A DNA stretch of 64,000 nucleotides from Dendrophyllia cribrosa. Its lineage: Eukaryota > Cnidaria > Anthozoa > Scleractinia > Dendrophylliidae. The position numbers were made by a program, and so were the translations under genes. Location: the NCBI GenBank assembly GCA_024195265.1, contig JAJLRJ010000014.1, positions 17,178,459 to 17,242,458 of the forward strand, written 5' to 3'. Positions 1-10,509 of this stretch are shown here, piece after piece. The notes below the pieces were generated by a model. That model worked only from the letters and a program-made list of their open reading frames with translations, had not been told where the DNA came from and did not search any database. How positions within the stretch are numbered: position 1 is the first letter of the stretch; every line of letters begins with the position of its first letter.

Positions 1-384
1 AGAAATCCAAACCGAGGTCGTTTAAATTGTAAGCCGGCTAGGTTATTTTCAATATGGAAAAAAAGGTCTGTTCGAAAAGCTTCAGTCATCTTAAAAATTC
101 GTAACTAATTTGACTAAAAACTAGAGTTTCTTTATTAAAATCAGTGTCGCCTCAAACTTTCGTAATTAACATTGAAAAATTTGCTGTCTTTTGCTTTCGG
201 AGGAATAGAAAATGTAGTTTTGCGGTATACGTATGAAATAAGGGCAGCTAGGATTTTCGGAAAGGACGGATAGCAACGAGTAAATTCGGGGGATATGATC
301 GGCCTTTCTCTATACTTTTGTGCCGCTGAAACTAATTCAACTAAAAGATCCGCAAAGATCAAACTGTATTAGTTTTCACATAGT

Positions 385-675
385 CTTGAGTCTGTGGATG
401 AAATCTTAAAGAGTGACCATTCATGTAGTGCTTTCCTGTGGTATTGTTCGTTAATATGCTATACAACGTGGTTCTAACGTTTGAGTCTGTGGATAAAATC
501 CTACAGTCGGTATAACTGACCATTCAACACAAATAAAAGCTACTGAGCAGAACTTTCGTGTGGTGTTACACAAGGTGGTTCTAACGTTTGAGTCAGCTGT
601 GTGGAACCGGCCGAAAGTGTGACCATTCGCATCAAAGCTACTGAGCAGTACTTTCATGTACTGTTTATTATGCTC
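385..675 (+). repeat. Diverged fragment of a 106-bp tandem-repeat family
   Basis: Two to three degenerate units read 'gtttgagtctgtgga', then 'gaccattcaa', then 'gctactgagcag' and 'actttc'. The same order of blocks recurs at 14.05-14.57 kb (reverse) and 42.1-42.6 kb. Short ORFs across it are not coding because the unit is not a multiple of three. The rest of 1-2040 shows no gene, RNA or clear transposon end. Confidence 0.7.
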
Positions 676-2040
676 TCGAGCAGTCTTAGTATTGCTACTT
701 GTGGCGGTATTTTCGAAATTAAATTTGGGATTTTTTTTTCTTTGTTTCCACTTTAGCCGCTTTTTGAAGTGAATTGAACGATATAAGTATGCCGTCAGCC
801 GGTAATATCGACGAAAGGTGTAACTGAGAGCCTTTTAATTTGTTTAAACAAGCTCGGTCGCTTTTTAAACATTTCTAACTTGATCAGCATATATTATACA
901 GTTAGTAACAAAGATAACAAACGAAGACTTTAAGATTCTCAAATCCCCTACTTCTTGTATACGCCGGTACAAGTCCTTAGAAATGTCCAGAAACTAACGA
1001 ACTATTATTAAACATATCCAATATAACTATCTTGAGTCTATCGAGTCTATGTTAGAATACTATGACAACAAAGAATACCTTGGTAACACAACTCGATGCA
1101 AAGAACAAGGAAGCCAAGATAGCGGGATATCATTTTGAAGTTGGCCAGAAGAACACCCTTCGTTAGAGGTAGCTGAAAACTTAGTCCGACTCTTCGCCCG
1201 TTTCTCGATCGCTTACTGACAGTGTGCGAAGTGCAAGTCCCTTGTTAGTTACTTGTTAGCGAGACTAAATCTTATTATATGCAATTTAACGCGTTGTGTC
1301 AATAATAATCGAAAATTAGCGTTGGGTTATTTCAGGAAAGAAGCAATAACTTAAGAAAAGGAGTTTTTTGACAGGTGCAAACACAAAAGTGCCAATCATT
1401 CGCCGCACTAATAGGAGCGTAATGAAAAGTTGTTCTAGATAGGATTCTTAATGTTTTTACAAGAATTTAGGTAGGCGGTATGTGTAATCATTAGAAAAGA
1501 GAAGTGCATCAGGATAGGGGGTTGAAATAAACCTGTATGCGTTAATCTGCAGATCTGCATGACTTTGTATTCGATAAAAGATTTAAAAGACAATAAACGA
1601 TACCCACACCACACCCGGGATTCATGGGGCTTTTTACCTGGGGGGGTGGGGGTATTTGGTTGCTCTCAGTGAATACACAAGCAAGATTTAAGTCACATTG
1701 ACATTTCTTAAAAAATTAGCAGCTAACCGTGGAAATAATATTTTTAGGATGTGACAAACGTTTCCTGTTTAAACCACTCTTTGGTGACAGGATATTTGTA
1801 AGGGTTTAGTGCAGTGCATGAATTTTATGGAATGTGTCTTGGCTGTCACACCTTGATTCCTAACGTGTACATAACTCAGTTTTAATCTGTTTTGTTAATT
1901 AATTTTGAAAGGAACTTCGGCGATTAACATTAGTGGACATTATTATTGCATCAACTTTGTAGTTAACTCGGTACCCACTAAGCTCCAGTAGTGCCGGATT
2001 ATCACCAAATATCGCTTAATGATCAGTTCGATAATTCATA
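676..2040. other. Gene-free AT-rich stretch
   Basis: I see no ORF resembling a known protein, no tRNA fold and no paired terminal repeats here. A short G-rich patch (about 1638-1655) resembles the ends of the poly-G element family described elsewhere, but no partner end was found. Confidence 0.5.
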
Positions 2041-2390
2041 GAGCAGTTTTCAACAACCTCGTTCCCAGGGCTTTTCCTCTGTCGAAGGGAAAAGCCCTGG
2101 GAACGAGGTTGCAGTTTTCAATTGAGTGTCGAAAGTAATTTCGCAATTGCTTTGGTTTTGCATTGCTACGCTTCGTGATTGGCTAAAAAATCTCGCGCCA
2201 CTTTATTAACCAATCAGAAGTAAAACTAAAACCAATCGTGACTTGCTCGCACGCGTTTACCCGCGCTTGGCGCCGGCTACATGTATTTGCTTCGAGCTCT
2301 GATTGGTTCATTGGATTGTTTACGACTGCTATGATTGGTCAGAGTAATTACTTTGGTTTTGGTTTTACGACACTCAATTGTAAACTGCTC
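2041..2390. mobile_element. CCAAT-rich MITE with terminal inverted repeats
   Basis: The ends are GAGCAGTTTTCAA at the left and the matching TTGTAAACTGCTC at the right, and a cgacactcaattg block lies just inside. The interior has several 'accaatcag'/'ctgattggt' motifs (CCAAT boxes on both strands) and the block 'cgcgcttggcgccggctaca'. A related copy lies at 37,458-37,712. The left terminal repeat is interrupted by a nested foldback element at 2054-2111. Confidence 0.75.
2054..2111. mobile_element. Minimal 58-bp CAACCTCG foldback element
   Basis: This is an almost perfect palindrome running CAACCTCGTTCCCAGGGC ... GCCCTGGGAACGAGGTTG. It is flanked on both sides by the identical 10-mer cagttttcaa (2044-2053 and 2112-2121), a target-site duplication. 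It sits inside the terminal repeat of the CCAAT-rich MITE, so it is the younger insertion. The ends match the much larger elements at 30,859-33,814 and 55,343-56,657. Confidence 0.85.
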
Positions 2391-2577
2391 TATTAACCAA
2401 TCAGAAGTAAAACTAAAACCAATCGTGACCTGCTCACACGCTTTTTCCCGCGCTTGGCGCCGGCTACATGTATTTGCTTCGAGTTCTGATTGGTTCATTT
2501 AATTGTCTGCGTTTGTTGTGATTGGTCAGAGTGATTACTTTGGTTTTGGTTTTACGACACTCAATTGAAAACTGCTC
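2391..2577. repeat. Tandem partial duplication of the CCAAT-rich MITE
   Basis: The block from about 2206 to 2391 (starting 'tattaaccaatcagaag') is repeated directly from 2392 and ends again with the cgacactcaattg terminal block. The two copies differ at a handful of positions. Confidence 0.8.
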
Positions 2578-2934
2578 TAAGAATAAGGAATGATATGATC
2601 ACCCAAAATGAATTTTCTTGTTATTTTAACATCTTCTCTTCACTGCTTCTATATTAAAGAAATATATGGAGACAATAAAGGAGAATTTCTATTTTGATAT
2701 TGGGGGTCACCAAGGGTTAAAAAAATATCTGGCTACTTGTTGGGAAAATACTTTTCACAAACGAACATCACCGCACATAAGCATTGCTCAAATACCTTTA
2801 TCTTAAATAAACGATGGCCGCCCCCTTTAGCTGCTTAATCGGCGGGGGACTGCAAAGGAACTAATGGAGTGTTCATTATTCCTTCAATTCTCTGAAATGT
2901 TTATTATTTTATCATTCCACTCAAGAATAAGGGC

Positions 2935-3089
2935 CTGGTCGCACTACAGTCAAAAATAAAAATTAGCCCGTGCAAAATGACATAAAAACAAAAACATTCC
3001 ACAAAAAGAGTGTCCCACCGGAGCGCTTTCTTTTGTTTTCCTCGATTTTTGCACGGGCTAACTTTTGTTTTGGACTGTAGTGCGACCAG
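2935..3089. mobile_element. MITE with 17-bp perfect TIRs
   Basis: CTGGTCGCACTACAGTC at the left is mirrored exactly as GACTGTAGTGCGACCAG at the right. An inner 'agcccgtgcaaaa'/'tttttgcacgggct' pair extends the inverted repeat. No convincing target-site duplication is visible. Confidence 0.85.
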
Positions 3090-3577
3090 AAAAGTTGCAC
3101 CGTGTGTCCGTGCCTAATAAGCAAGAATGTACATATCAGCGCAGCAGTACGTATACTTCAATGGCAAAACTTTTATCAGTTCTGGATAGGAATACACTCT
3201 GGGTCTTAGAACACTGATTTACTCGAGCAAGTTAGAACACAAGCCTGTTCAGCATTCCCTATTTGAGTGGTAATTCGTGCTTTCAAATGACTCTGTCATC
3301 AAACGTAACTAGACAAAAATTAATGCTTTCTAAAGCAAAGTAAAACTTATTCCCCTGTTAGGTCTGTTAGGGACAATATTGGCGCCATTAAAGAATAAAT
3401 GAAAAAAGAATTGCAAGAGAGGCAAGCCTAAAATCAACAAATCCAGGAGCCGACTGGATTACCATTTATGGTAAAAACATCTCATCATAATTAGACAGTT
3501 GGTAATTGTCCCGAGAACATGTCCTTGCTCCTCCCCCTAATTAAAAGTGGCAGCTGCCGGTTGAAGTTCTTGGCCGT

Positions 3578-3603
3578 TTAATAACAATAACAATAACAAT
3601 TAC

Positions 3604-3635
<32 letters not shown>

Positions 3636-3724
3636 TAATAATAATAATTAAAATTATACACAACCACTTTATTATCATTTAACAACAATAATAATAATAA
3701 TAATAATAATAACAATAATAATAT
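3578..3724. repeat. AAT/AAC trinucleotide microsatellites
   Basis: Two runs of (aat)n/(aac)n are separated by about 60 bp of AT-rich sequence. Confidence 0.9.
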
Positions 3725-3974
3725 TTAATGAGGGAACCCAACTCGCCGCCAAGGCGGATTTCAGTGTAGCTCTCGATGAGCGTGTGAAAATTAGGCTATT
3801 TAGGCAGTAAAGCAAAATGAAAGGGCTTATATGGTTATACCTTAGCTTGTTTAGCAAATATCAGTTCACTTACAAAAGCGGCCAAAGTAGAGAGAAACAC
3901 AGTACATACACAGGAACGTACTGCTCTGTGGCTTTCATTTAATTTGTCACACTTTCAAGGTTTTATTTTCTTCC

Positions 3975-4177
3975 CTCTCTCCTCCGCAGAGGCCTCCTAG
4001 TCACGCTCCACGCTTGGCAAAAAACTCGCGGAGGCTGGGTAGAGGTAAAAAGTAAAGCGCGCGAGGAACTCTGGGAAGGGGAAAGAAGGAAGCTCTTTCG
4101 CTCTTCCCATCGTTCTCCGCGCTCCCATTTTATATTTTACTGTTCTTTACTGATAGGAGCCTCTGCGGAGGAGAGAG
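3975..4177. mobile_element. Foldback element with 25-bp TIRs
   Basis: The left arm CTCTCTCCTCCGCAGAGGCC pairs with the right arm GGAGCCTCTGCGGAGGAGAG. The interior includes an imperfect inner inverted repeat (gggaaggggaaag / ctttcgctcttccc). No coding capacity is seen. Confidence 0.8.
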
Positions 4178-5214
4178 TTTTCATCCGTTGACTCGACAGT
4201 TACAACTGTATAATGTATGTAGAGGTTTCAGTAATAAATTATAATCAATTATTGGCGCGCAGGCGAAAGGTTCATAAATATGTGTCACTTAGACTGGATG
4301 GATAAAATTGTTTTGAGTGACATCCGGGGTGAGAATAATTTAATTACATCCAGGTTCTTGGCGGGAAAATTAACATTTAAGCGCCAAATATAAATTATCC
4401 GGTCTGTATACACTGAATCCCAAGTAATCAAATCTTCTGAGTACATAATGGTTTACTGAGAGGATCTAATCGAAGGAAAAACAGTAAAGCTATACATGTA
4501 CAATCACAATTTAATTTCCTATTCAGGTAAGTAGTATGGGTAGTAATGGCAAGTAGTACCCATTGCATGTGGGTATATGTATAGAGCCATCGAGGACCTG
4601 ATTGCATTGGTCGTAAATACATATGATTTCTAACTATGCCAGAACAAAAACTCCACATCACTAAACTGTTGCCTTGCTAAATTTTCTTCTTGGTGTATTG
4701 AAATCGTCTAAATTCGAGGTAAGGCTATACTAGCTTATACTCAACAAGTCTGTGGTAAATTAACGTTGCATGCGCGCAGACGAGAACCCATGAATTCCAA
4801 CATACTCACCTTGAAATACGTAAAGGAAGCACGCCAAAGCATTAAATACCAAGATTATCCCCACGACAGAGTAAAATCCTGCCATATTTTCCCACTTGTG
4901 CTTGATTTCGCTTTTTTCAAGCCGGGCGCGCAAAAGAGTATCGCTAAATTCTTGTCGTACAAGGTTCGATGTAAGGAGATATGCAAGAAAACTTGTGCTT
5001 GACAGTCGATCATTTTTAGATAAGGAAAATTGAATAGAATAAAAGAAAATGTCAAATTCTGAGTTAGACATAAACACAATCGTCTGATTTCTAGACCGCT
5101 ACGTGGGATGATAAATTCTATAATGCGCAAAGACAAAAGACAGAAAAACCAACTAATTCTAGGTTATTCTTCACACCATATCACATATCTTGGTCACAGG
5201 TTTGAGAGGGAAAT
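4178..5214. other. Gene-free stretch
   Basis: Overlapping short ORFs on both strands near 4760-5136 show no recognisable domain and no splice context that I can support. No terminal repeats were found. Confidence 0.45.
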
Positions 5215-5612
5215 TATTTCCCGGGTGGGTGGGTATTCCCTTATATTAGCAATATAGGTATGTGCGGAGCAAAAGGGTATGGTTTTTGAGCCATTTTGGT
5301 CGAAATAAGATATCGATTTTAAACCATCTTTGGTTTGAAATAAGGTATGTTTGTGCACTCTGGTCTGGAATTGGGTATGGTTTTTAGAAGAAGCTACGTT
5401 TTTATCATTATTCATTCATTGCTTGAGAAGTGCGGTTGATTAACATCGGCAATTTTAAGCCCTTCCCTGAGAACTTCGCAAATGTTTTACGCAAGCCGTA
5501 GCAGTTCCTGGGTTTCGGGTCAGCTGCGATCATGTATCTTCTGGTGTGAAATAGGGTATGGAAAATCACATATTTTGGTCTGAAATAGTTTAAGGGTTTT
5601 AGTCAGTCCCTT
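5215..5612. repeat. Remnant of poly-G family element with GGTATGG internal repeats
   Basis: It begins with a G-rich 'cccgggtgggtgggta' end. It then carries diverged internal repeats of the type 'ttttggtctgaaata' and 'gggtatggtttttgag'. The beginning and the 'tataggtatgtgc' block match the end of the element at 12,764-13,231. The right end is decayed. Confidence 0.6.
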
Positions 5613-6734
5613 GGTATGGTTCTAACGTTTGATTCTGATGATGAAACACCAAAGTATGACCATTAAGAAAACTTAAATCTACTGAGCAGTGGTGTTTGTT
5701 TCGTACGTTTTTGCCAAATGAAATTTTGTATTTCTATTTATGTTTCAACCCTAGATCCTTTTGGAACTGAACACCGATATATTGTTGAAGGGTCATGATC
5801 AGATGGCTGATCTGAGGAATGGCTGAAATTTAAAACTGCTTTTTCTATATTTGTTATTCTTAATTAAACACCTTATTATCATTAGGCTCCTGTCATGCTG
5901 GAGTCGCGTTTCCAGTCTCAGAATAGTAAAGGCCTGTATTAAGTAATTATGGGGAGGGTGGGTGGGTGTGGTGGCTCGAGGGGGGAAGGGGTTAGTTTCG
6001 TGTCCTATCTTATGGTGCGAATTTGCCTTTGCCAGTGCATTCACGATCCACATCAAGAGTTTCTTTTGCCAATACAGTCGCACAGCAGTTTCGGTCCCAA
6101 GTGAGAGGATCCTAGGAACTAATTTAATCACAGGACACTATTGGTACATTTTCCCATTATCGTAGGAAATGAAAAAAAGACGATGGGAGAATAACAAGTA
6201 TTCAGCGCGCACGCTTCCTTTCCGGACACATCAGTGTCTTTTTTCCACACACTGCAAGTAGTAAGTAGCGGTTAGTCAAGACTTTATTTAATGAGAGTAC
6301 TTAACACTAAATAGTGTCTTATTCTCTGCATGCATAGAAGTAAATCCTCAGAAATAAACAAAAAGAGAATGTTAAGATAAACAACATCGAAGAATAACAA
6401 TCCTTTGTTTTAGCGATAATCAGTTCTGTTTGAACTGCAAGGGCCACGCTACAAAGTCTCTGCTGTATGGCCAGTACCGTACACATGCGCATAGCCTAGG
6501 CCTATTGCACCGCGCATACGTAATACACTGACCATACTGCGCGCGGAGTGGTGTAGCGTCATTCTCGTCCACAGAGCTCCCCTTTTTTTAAATTAATTGT
6601 CTCAGGTGTAGTTTCAACCGCTGACCGACGAAACGAGGGCTCTGGGAACGAGCCGTGGTATAGCATGATATATATGATGAAACACTGATTCAAATCGACA
6701 AACAATTTTGATAAAGAATTAGAGGTATGATCTG
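5613..6734. other. Gene-free stretch
   Basis: A single diverged unit of the 106-bp family lies at about 5617-5700, and a half CAACCTCG-type end ('gggctctgggaacgag') at about 6637-6653. I see nothing else identifiable. Confidence 0.45.
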
Positions 6735-7500
6735 CTATACATAAAATACAATACATCCTTTATCTTCACAACACTGGGCCGCGCCAGAGGGCTGGTAACT
6801 AACTTCAGCAGGATCAGGTGTGTGAGCGCCATCAAAACATATCCCACAATCATGTTCGGTAGCATTACTCAGTTTGTAGGTCCAGGTCCCTTTCACCGTA
6901 AACGTGGCCGAACACAAACTACATTTAAAGCTAGTTCCTTGAGAGTTATGGGATATTCTCCGAACGTCCTTCTCGGGGTGGTAGAGAGTACATCGTTTTC
7001 TTCCATAATGAGGATCATACTCCTTGTGACAGCGAACACAATGAACGGTGTCAGCAGTAAACTTGCTTTTAGGAAGTAATGTCCCTAAAGCGATGATGGT
7101 TTCCGGATCTTTAGCCTTCAGGCTGTGTTTTAGAATAGCGTGAAGTTTTAAAGGATCAATCGTTTTTATGACAGCACTCAAGCGATGATATTCTCTTTCC
7201 ATTTCGCCTTCTGACAGATTATTTTTGTGTTCATTCTGTACTTGTTTCTTCTCCATCTTGTGCTTAGGATAGGAAGCCTGAGCGTAGCCTGGGTTCTAGC
7301 CGCTGTTACTATAACATATGAAGTGTGCGACAGACTGGAAATAGAATACGCTTCAGCTAGAGCCACGTCATCAGATCCGATGATGAAGAAGAATTTAGAA
7401 ACCCACTTTCTTTTTCCGTTGTTTACCACGAAGAAGAATTTCATCAGATTTGTGCTTGCTATTCAGTATGTATGTATTAAACTGCGAAACGTCCACAACA
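6735..7500 (-). pseudogene. Decayed tandem paralogue of the Cys-rich gene at 9364-10509
   Basis: The 173-codon ORF at 6735-7256 matches residues about 209-381 of the intact neighbour over its whole length. It includes the CxRCHxEYDP block, both later CxxC pairs and the identical C-terminal GCIVFYV. Upstream of its first Met the similarity continues to about 7500 but shifts frame and lacks roughly 25 bp, so residues 140-208 of the neighbour are represented only as broken sequence. The acidic N-terminal third is absent. The downstream flank around the stop is also similar, so this was a segmental duplication rather than a processed copy. The 173-aa C-terminal domain is still open and could conceivably be expressed, but I infer a pseudogene. 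Confidence 0.8.
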
Positions 7501-7990
7501 CACTGACAACACACACAAACGTCTCGGTAACTGATCGGATGTAAGAAGATATCGCAAGGAAACCTGACAAATGATCCGCAATTAAGATAAGAAACATTGA
7601 ATCGTAACTGCCTGGGTGTAGACATAAACACAACCCGGCGTCTGATTTTTACGGCAATGCGTAGGATGACATATGATAAAATCTTGAAATGCGTAAAAGA
7701 CAATAAGAAAAAAAAAAACTTTTTGTAGGCTGTTAGGCCACACACCACATTCACTACATGACTTGGTCAAGGAAATAAATAGGATTTTTAAAATTAGTTT
7801 AAAAAAATACTGAGGACAGTAATATGGTGAATCCAAATGTTGCTGAGATAACACTTTTCTATCAAACCCGAGTTCAAGACACAGTGCCGAAAAAAAAACG
7901 ACCTAAGAAGGGTACATGAAAAGGTACATGAAAGCTTCACCGACTGCTCTAGGCCGCTAACACCACTTCGGGCGCGTCCGGTGTTAAATT

Positions 7991-8506
7991 TCCGGGGGAG
8001 TTCCCATATAAAAGTAACGGGGGCGATCGTCGTATCTTTCAGGGGTTATAATCCGTGGTTTGGTACCATTGAAGGTGTTTGAATCGAAAATATGACTTAA
8101 GCCAGAAACAACTTTTCAGAAAGAATTTGTACCGTATTTTCTCAATTAAACGCCCCCGGCGTTTATTTCAAACTTGGCCTAGTGGACCCGGCGTTTCTTT
8201 GAATCAGCAGTTTTTTCTTGCCCGCCATTTTTTGAGAAAGGGTTATTATTCGTTTTTCTTGGCGGCCGTGTACCTTGTCCTTAAATCTTAAGTTTATTAT
8301 ACTACAAATAAACGTTTGAAGGGCTTACTTACAACTTCCTCTATTATACCCGGCGTTTAATCGAGAAAATACGGTACCTCTTATAGAGGAAGCATTTATT
8401 GAACCACACCCACAAAACAGTTTCTTGTACCTTTTAGGGATTCCTTTCAAAATGGTTTACGATCACCCCGGACAGTTTTATATGGGAGTCCCACCGGCTC
8501 CCGGGT
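7991..8506. mobile_element. G-rich-ended TIR element (poly-G family relative)
   Basis: The left end 'gggggagttcccatataaaa...acgggggcgatcg' is mirrored by 'cgatcaccccgg...ttttatatgggagtccc' at the right. The flanks share about 7 bp (gttaaat). A second, smaller TIR element is inserted at 8130-8376. Confidence 0.7.
8130..8376. mobile_element. Nested MITE with ACCGTATTTTCTC termini
   Basis: ACCGTATTTTCTCaATTAAACGCC at the left is mirrored by GGCGTTTAATcGAGAAAATACGGT at the right, with TA-containing flanks (GTAC). It lies inside the G-rich-ended element, so it inserted later. Confidence 0.8.
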
Positions 8507-9363
8507 TAAATATTGTTCCTGATTGGTGGTTAAGATAAAATTCAGACAGGAAGATTCGAGCTTTAAAAATAATGACATTCCAAGACATTCGCTCGCTAAT
8601 TCTAGTTAGCCCCAGATTTTAACACCAGACTCCAGTTAAAATGGCGAGATCGGATAACATTTGCCAAGACGCATCGCTTTTGACTGATTGATCAATCTAT
8701 TCTCTAAATCATTTGGTTGAGAATAACCAGCACAACTTCTACTTTCAACTGAATAACGTGATGTTTTCTAAGTAATCATGTGAGAAGGGAGCAACTGTCG
8801 TTTAACATGGTAAAATATGGCCTGAAAAGCTATCTGATAGATCAGGAATGTCTACGATTCTATTCTGGATATTTATTTATTTATTTATTTATTTATCCCC
8901 AGGTGTGTGCCATTGACAAAGCCCACAGTTAGATTGGGTCACGCTAGTTCCCGTAATAAAAGAGGAATGATAAGTAGAGTAGTGAGGGTGGGTGGGGGAG
9001 AAAAATCGTTTCGAAGATAACTGGTTCTCGTGCTCAGGCCTCGCCAACTAAGCTGAACAGGAGGGTCTGGGGACCAGAGCAACTCGTAGATCGTGAGCAA
9101 TGAAAACGTGTGTTGTATCTTGCGGTTTATTTTGTACGTTTAAATAAAACCGGCTTAAAAATTAAGAGAAAATAACAAGTACAAAGGATTCGATTAAAGT
9201 GCAACAGAAGTTCGGTTATGTTCTAAACGCGCGAGATATATTTGCTGCTTCAACAGCAACTTATTTTAGTATTGATTGTAAAAAACATAAGAGAAAATTT
9301 TAAAATGGAGATGACGAAATATGTATTCAAATCGGTTGATTAAAAGTTAGAGGGATGATTCTG
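8507..9363. other. Gene-free stretch
   Basis: It contains a short (ttta)n run near 8868-8896. No coding region or terminal repeats are recognised. It is the downstream flank of the Cys-rich gene. Confidence 0.45.
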
Positions 9364-10509
9364 CTATACATAAAATACAATGCATCCTTTGTCTTCACAA
9401 CACTGGGCCGCGCCAGAGGGCTGGTAACTAACTTCATCAGGATCAGGTGTGTGGACGCCATCAAAACATATCCCACAATCCTGTTCCCCCGCGTGGTTCA
9501 GTTTATAGTCCCAGGTCCCTTTCAAGGTAAACGTGGTCGAACACAAGCTACACTTAAAATTTGCTCCCTGAGAGTTTTGGGATATTTTCCAAACGTCCTT
9601 CTCGTTGTGGTAGAGAGTACATCGTTTTCTTCCATAATGAGGATCGTATTCCTTGTGACAACGAACACAATGAACGGTGTCAGCATTAAATTTGCTTTTA
9701 GGAAGTAATGTTCCTAAAGCGATGATGGTTTCGGGGTCTTTTGCCTTCAGGCTGTGTTTTAGGACAGCGTGAAGTTTTAAAGGATCAATCGTTTTTAAGA
9801 CAGCTCTCAAGCGATGATATTCTCTTTCCATTTCGCCTTCTTTCAGATTATTTTTGTGTTCTTTTTGTTCTTGACACTTCTCCATCTTGTGCGAAGAATA
9901 ATGGTCGCCATTTTGTAGAGGCTGAGTGTAGCCTGGGTACGAGCCGCTGGTACTGCTGTCTGACATACTGGAAAGAGAATACGCCTCAGCTTGTGCTACG
10001 TCATCAGAAGATGACGAAGAATCTAAAAAATGTACTTTCTTTTTCCGCTGTTTACCACCAAGAAGAATTTCATCAGATTTGTGCTCACCATTTAGGATGT
10101 ATCCACCATTTTTAAACTGCGAAGCGTCCGCTTTTAACACTACAACATTCGCAAACTTCTCGATAATAAACTGATCTTCGGTCGTAAAACCATTTTTGAC
10201 CGGAAAATGGAACTCCTCGTGTTGTATTTGCGTTTTTTCTAATGAGTCAGTGTCACTGTTACAGCAGTGAATACCGTTTTGTAATTCATTTCCACATCCA
10301 GGAAACTGCAGATCTTCCTCGTCAAAACTCTCCCCAGGCTCCAACTCGTCTTCCTCGAAAGTTGAGCATGTTGAACACGTGCTGCATGTTGAACAGCTAC
10401 ATTCCGATCCTACGTCATCATCAGAGTATTGATCATATTCACTGTCAAATGTCAGTGAATCATTGTCATTATTAATATATCCATGTTCTTCAACGATGTT
10501 GCCTTCCAT
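9364..10509 (-). CDS. Cysteine-rich putative zinc-binding protein, 381 aa, function unknown
   Basis: This is a single uninterrupted ORF from ATG (10507-10509) to TAG (9364-9366). Residues 1-100 are strongly acidic with a C-S-T-C-S-T repeat at about 37-50. A basic patch GKQRKKK (152-158) could be a nuclear localisation signal. Residues 160-200 are Ser/Asp rich. Residues 225-273 look helical. The C-terminal third is Cys/His rich: C281, C284, H285, C297 and H301 (CVRCHKEYDPHYG), then C320/C323, C345/C348 and C370, C371, C376. The spacing suggests two or more zinc-binding sites. I do not recognise the family with certainty; a CxxCH-x-x-YDP block of this kind occurs in some poorly described eukaryotic proteins. 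The sequence shows no introns. A broken copy 2.1 kb downstream shows local duplication. Confidence 0.8.
   Translation of the reverse strand: MEGNIVEEHGYINNDNDSLTFDSEYDQYSDDDVGSECSCSTCSTCSTCSTFEEDELEPGESFDEEDLQFPGCGNELQNGIHCCNSDTDSLEKTQIQHEEFHFPVKNGFTTEDQFIIEKFANVVVLKADASQFKNGGYILNGEHKSDEILLGGKQRKKKVHFLDSSSSSDDVAQAEAYSLSSMSDSSTSGSYPGYTQPLQNGDHYSSHKMEKCQEQKEHKNNLKEGEMEREYHRLRAVLKTIDPLKLHAVLKHSLKAKDPETIIALGTLLPKSKFNADTVHCVRCHKEYDPHYGRKRCTLYHNEKDVWKISQNSQGANFKCSLCSTTFTLKGTWDYKLNHAGEQDCGICFDGVHTPDPDEVSYQPSGAAQCCEDKGCIVFYV

Noticed and set aside
4760..5136. Overlapping ORFs of 78-105 codons on both strands
   Set aside because: No domain, no supporting splice pattern, and mutual overlap in three frames.
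9741..10115. Plus-strand 124-codon ORF opposite the Cys-rich gene
   Set aside because: It is a shadow of the minus-strand coding sequence, with no recognisable domain.
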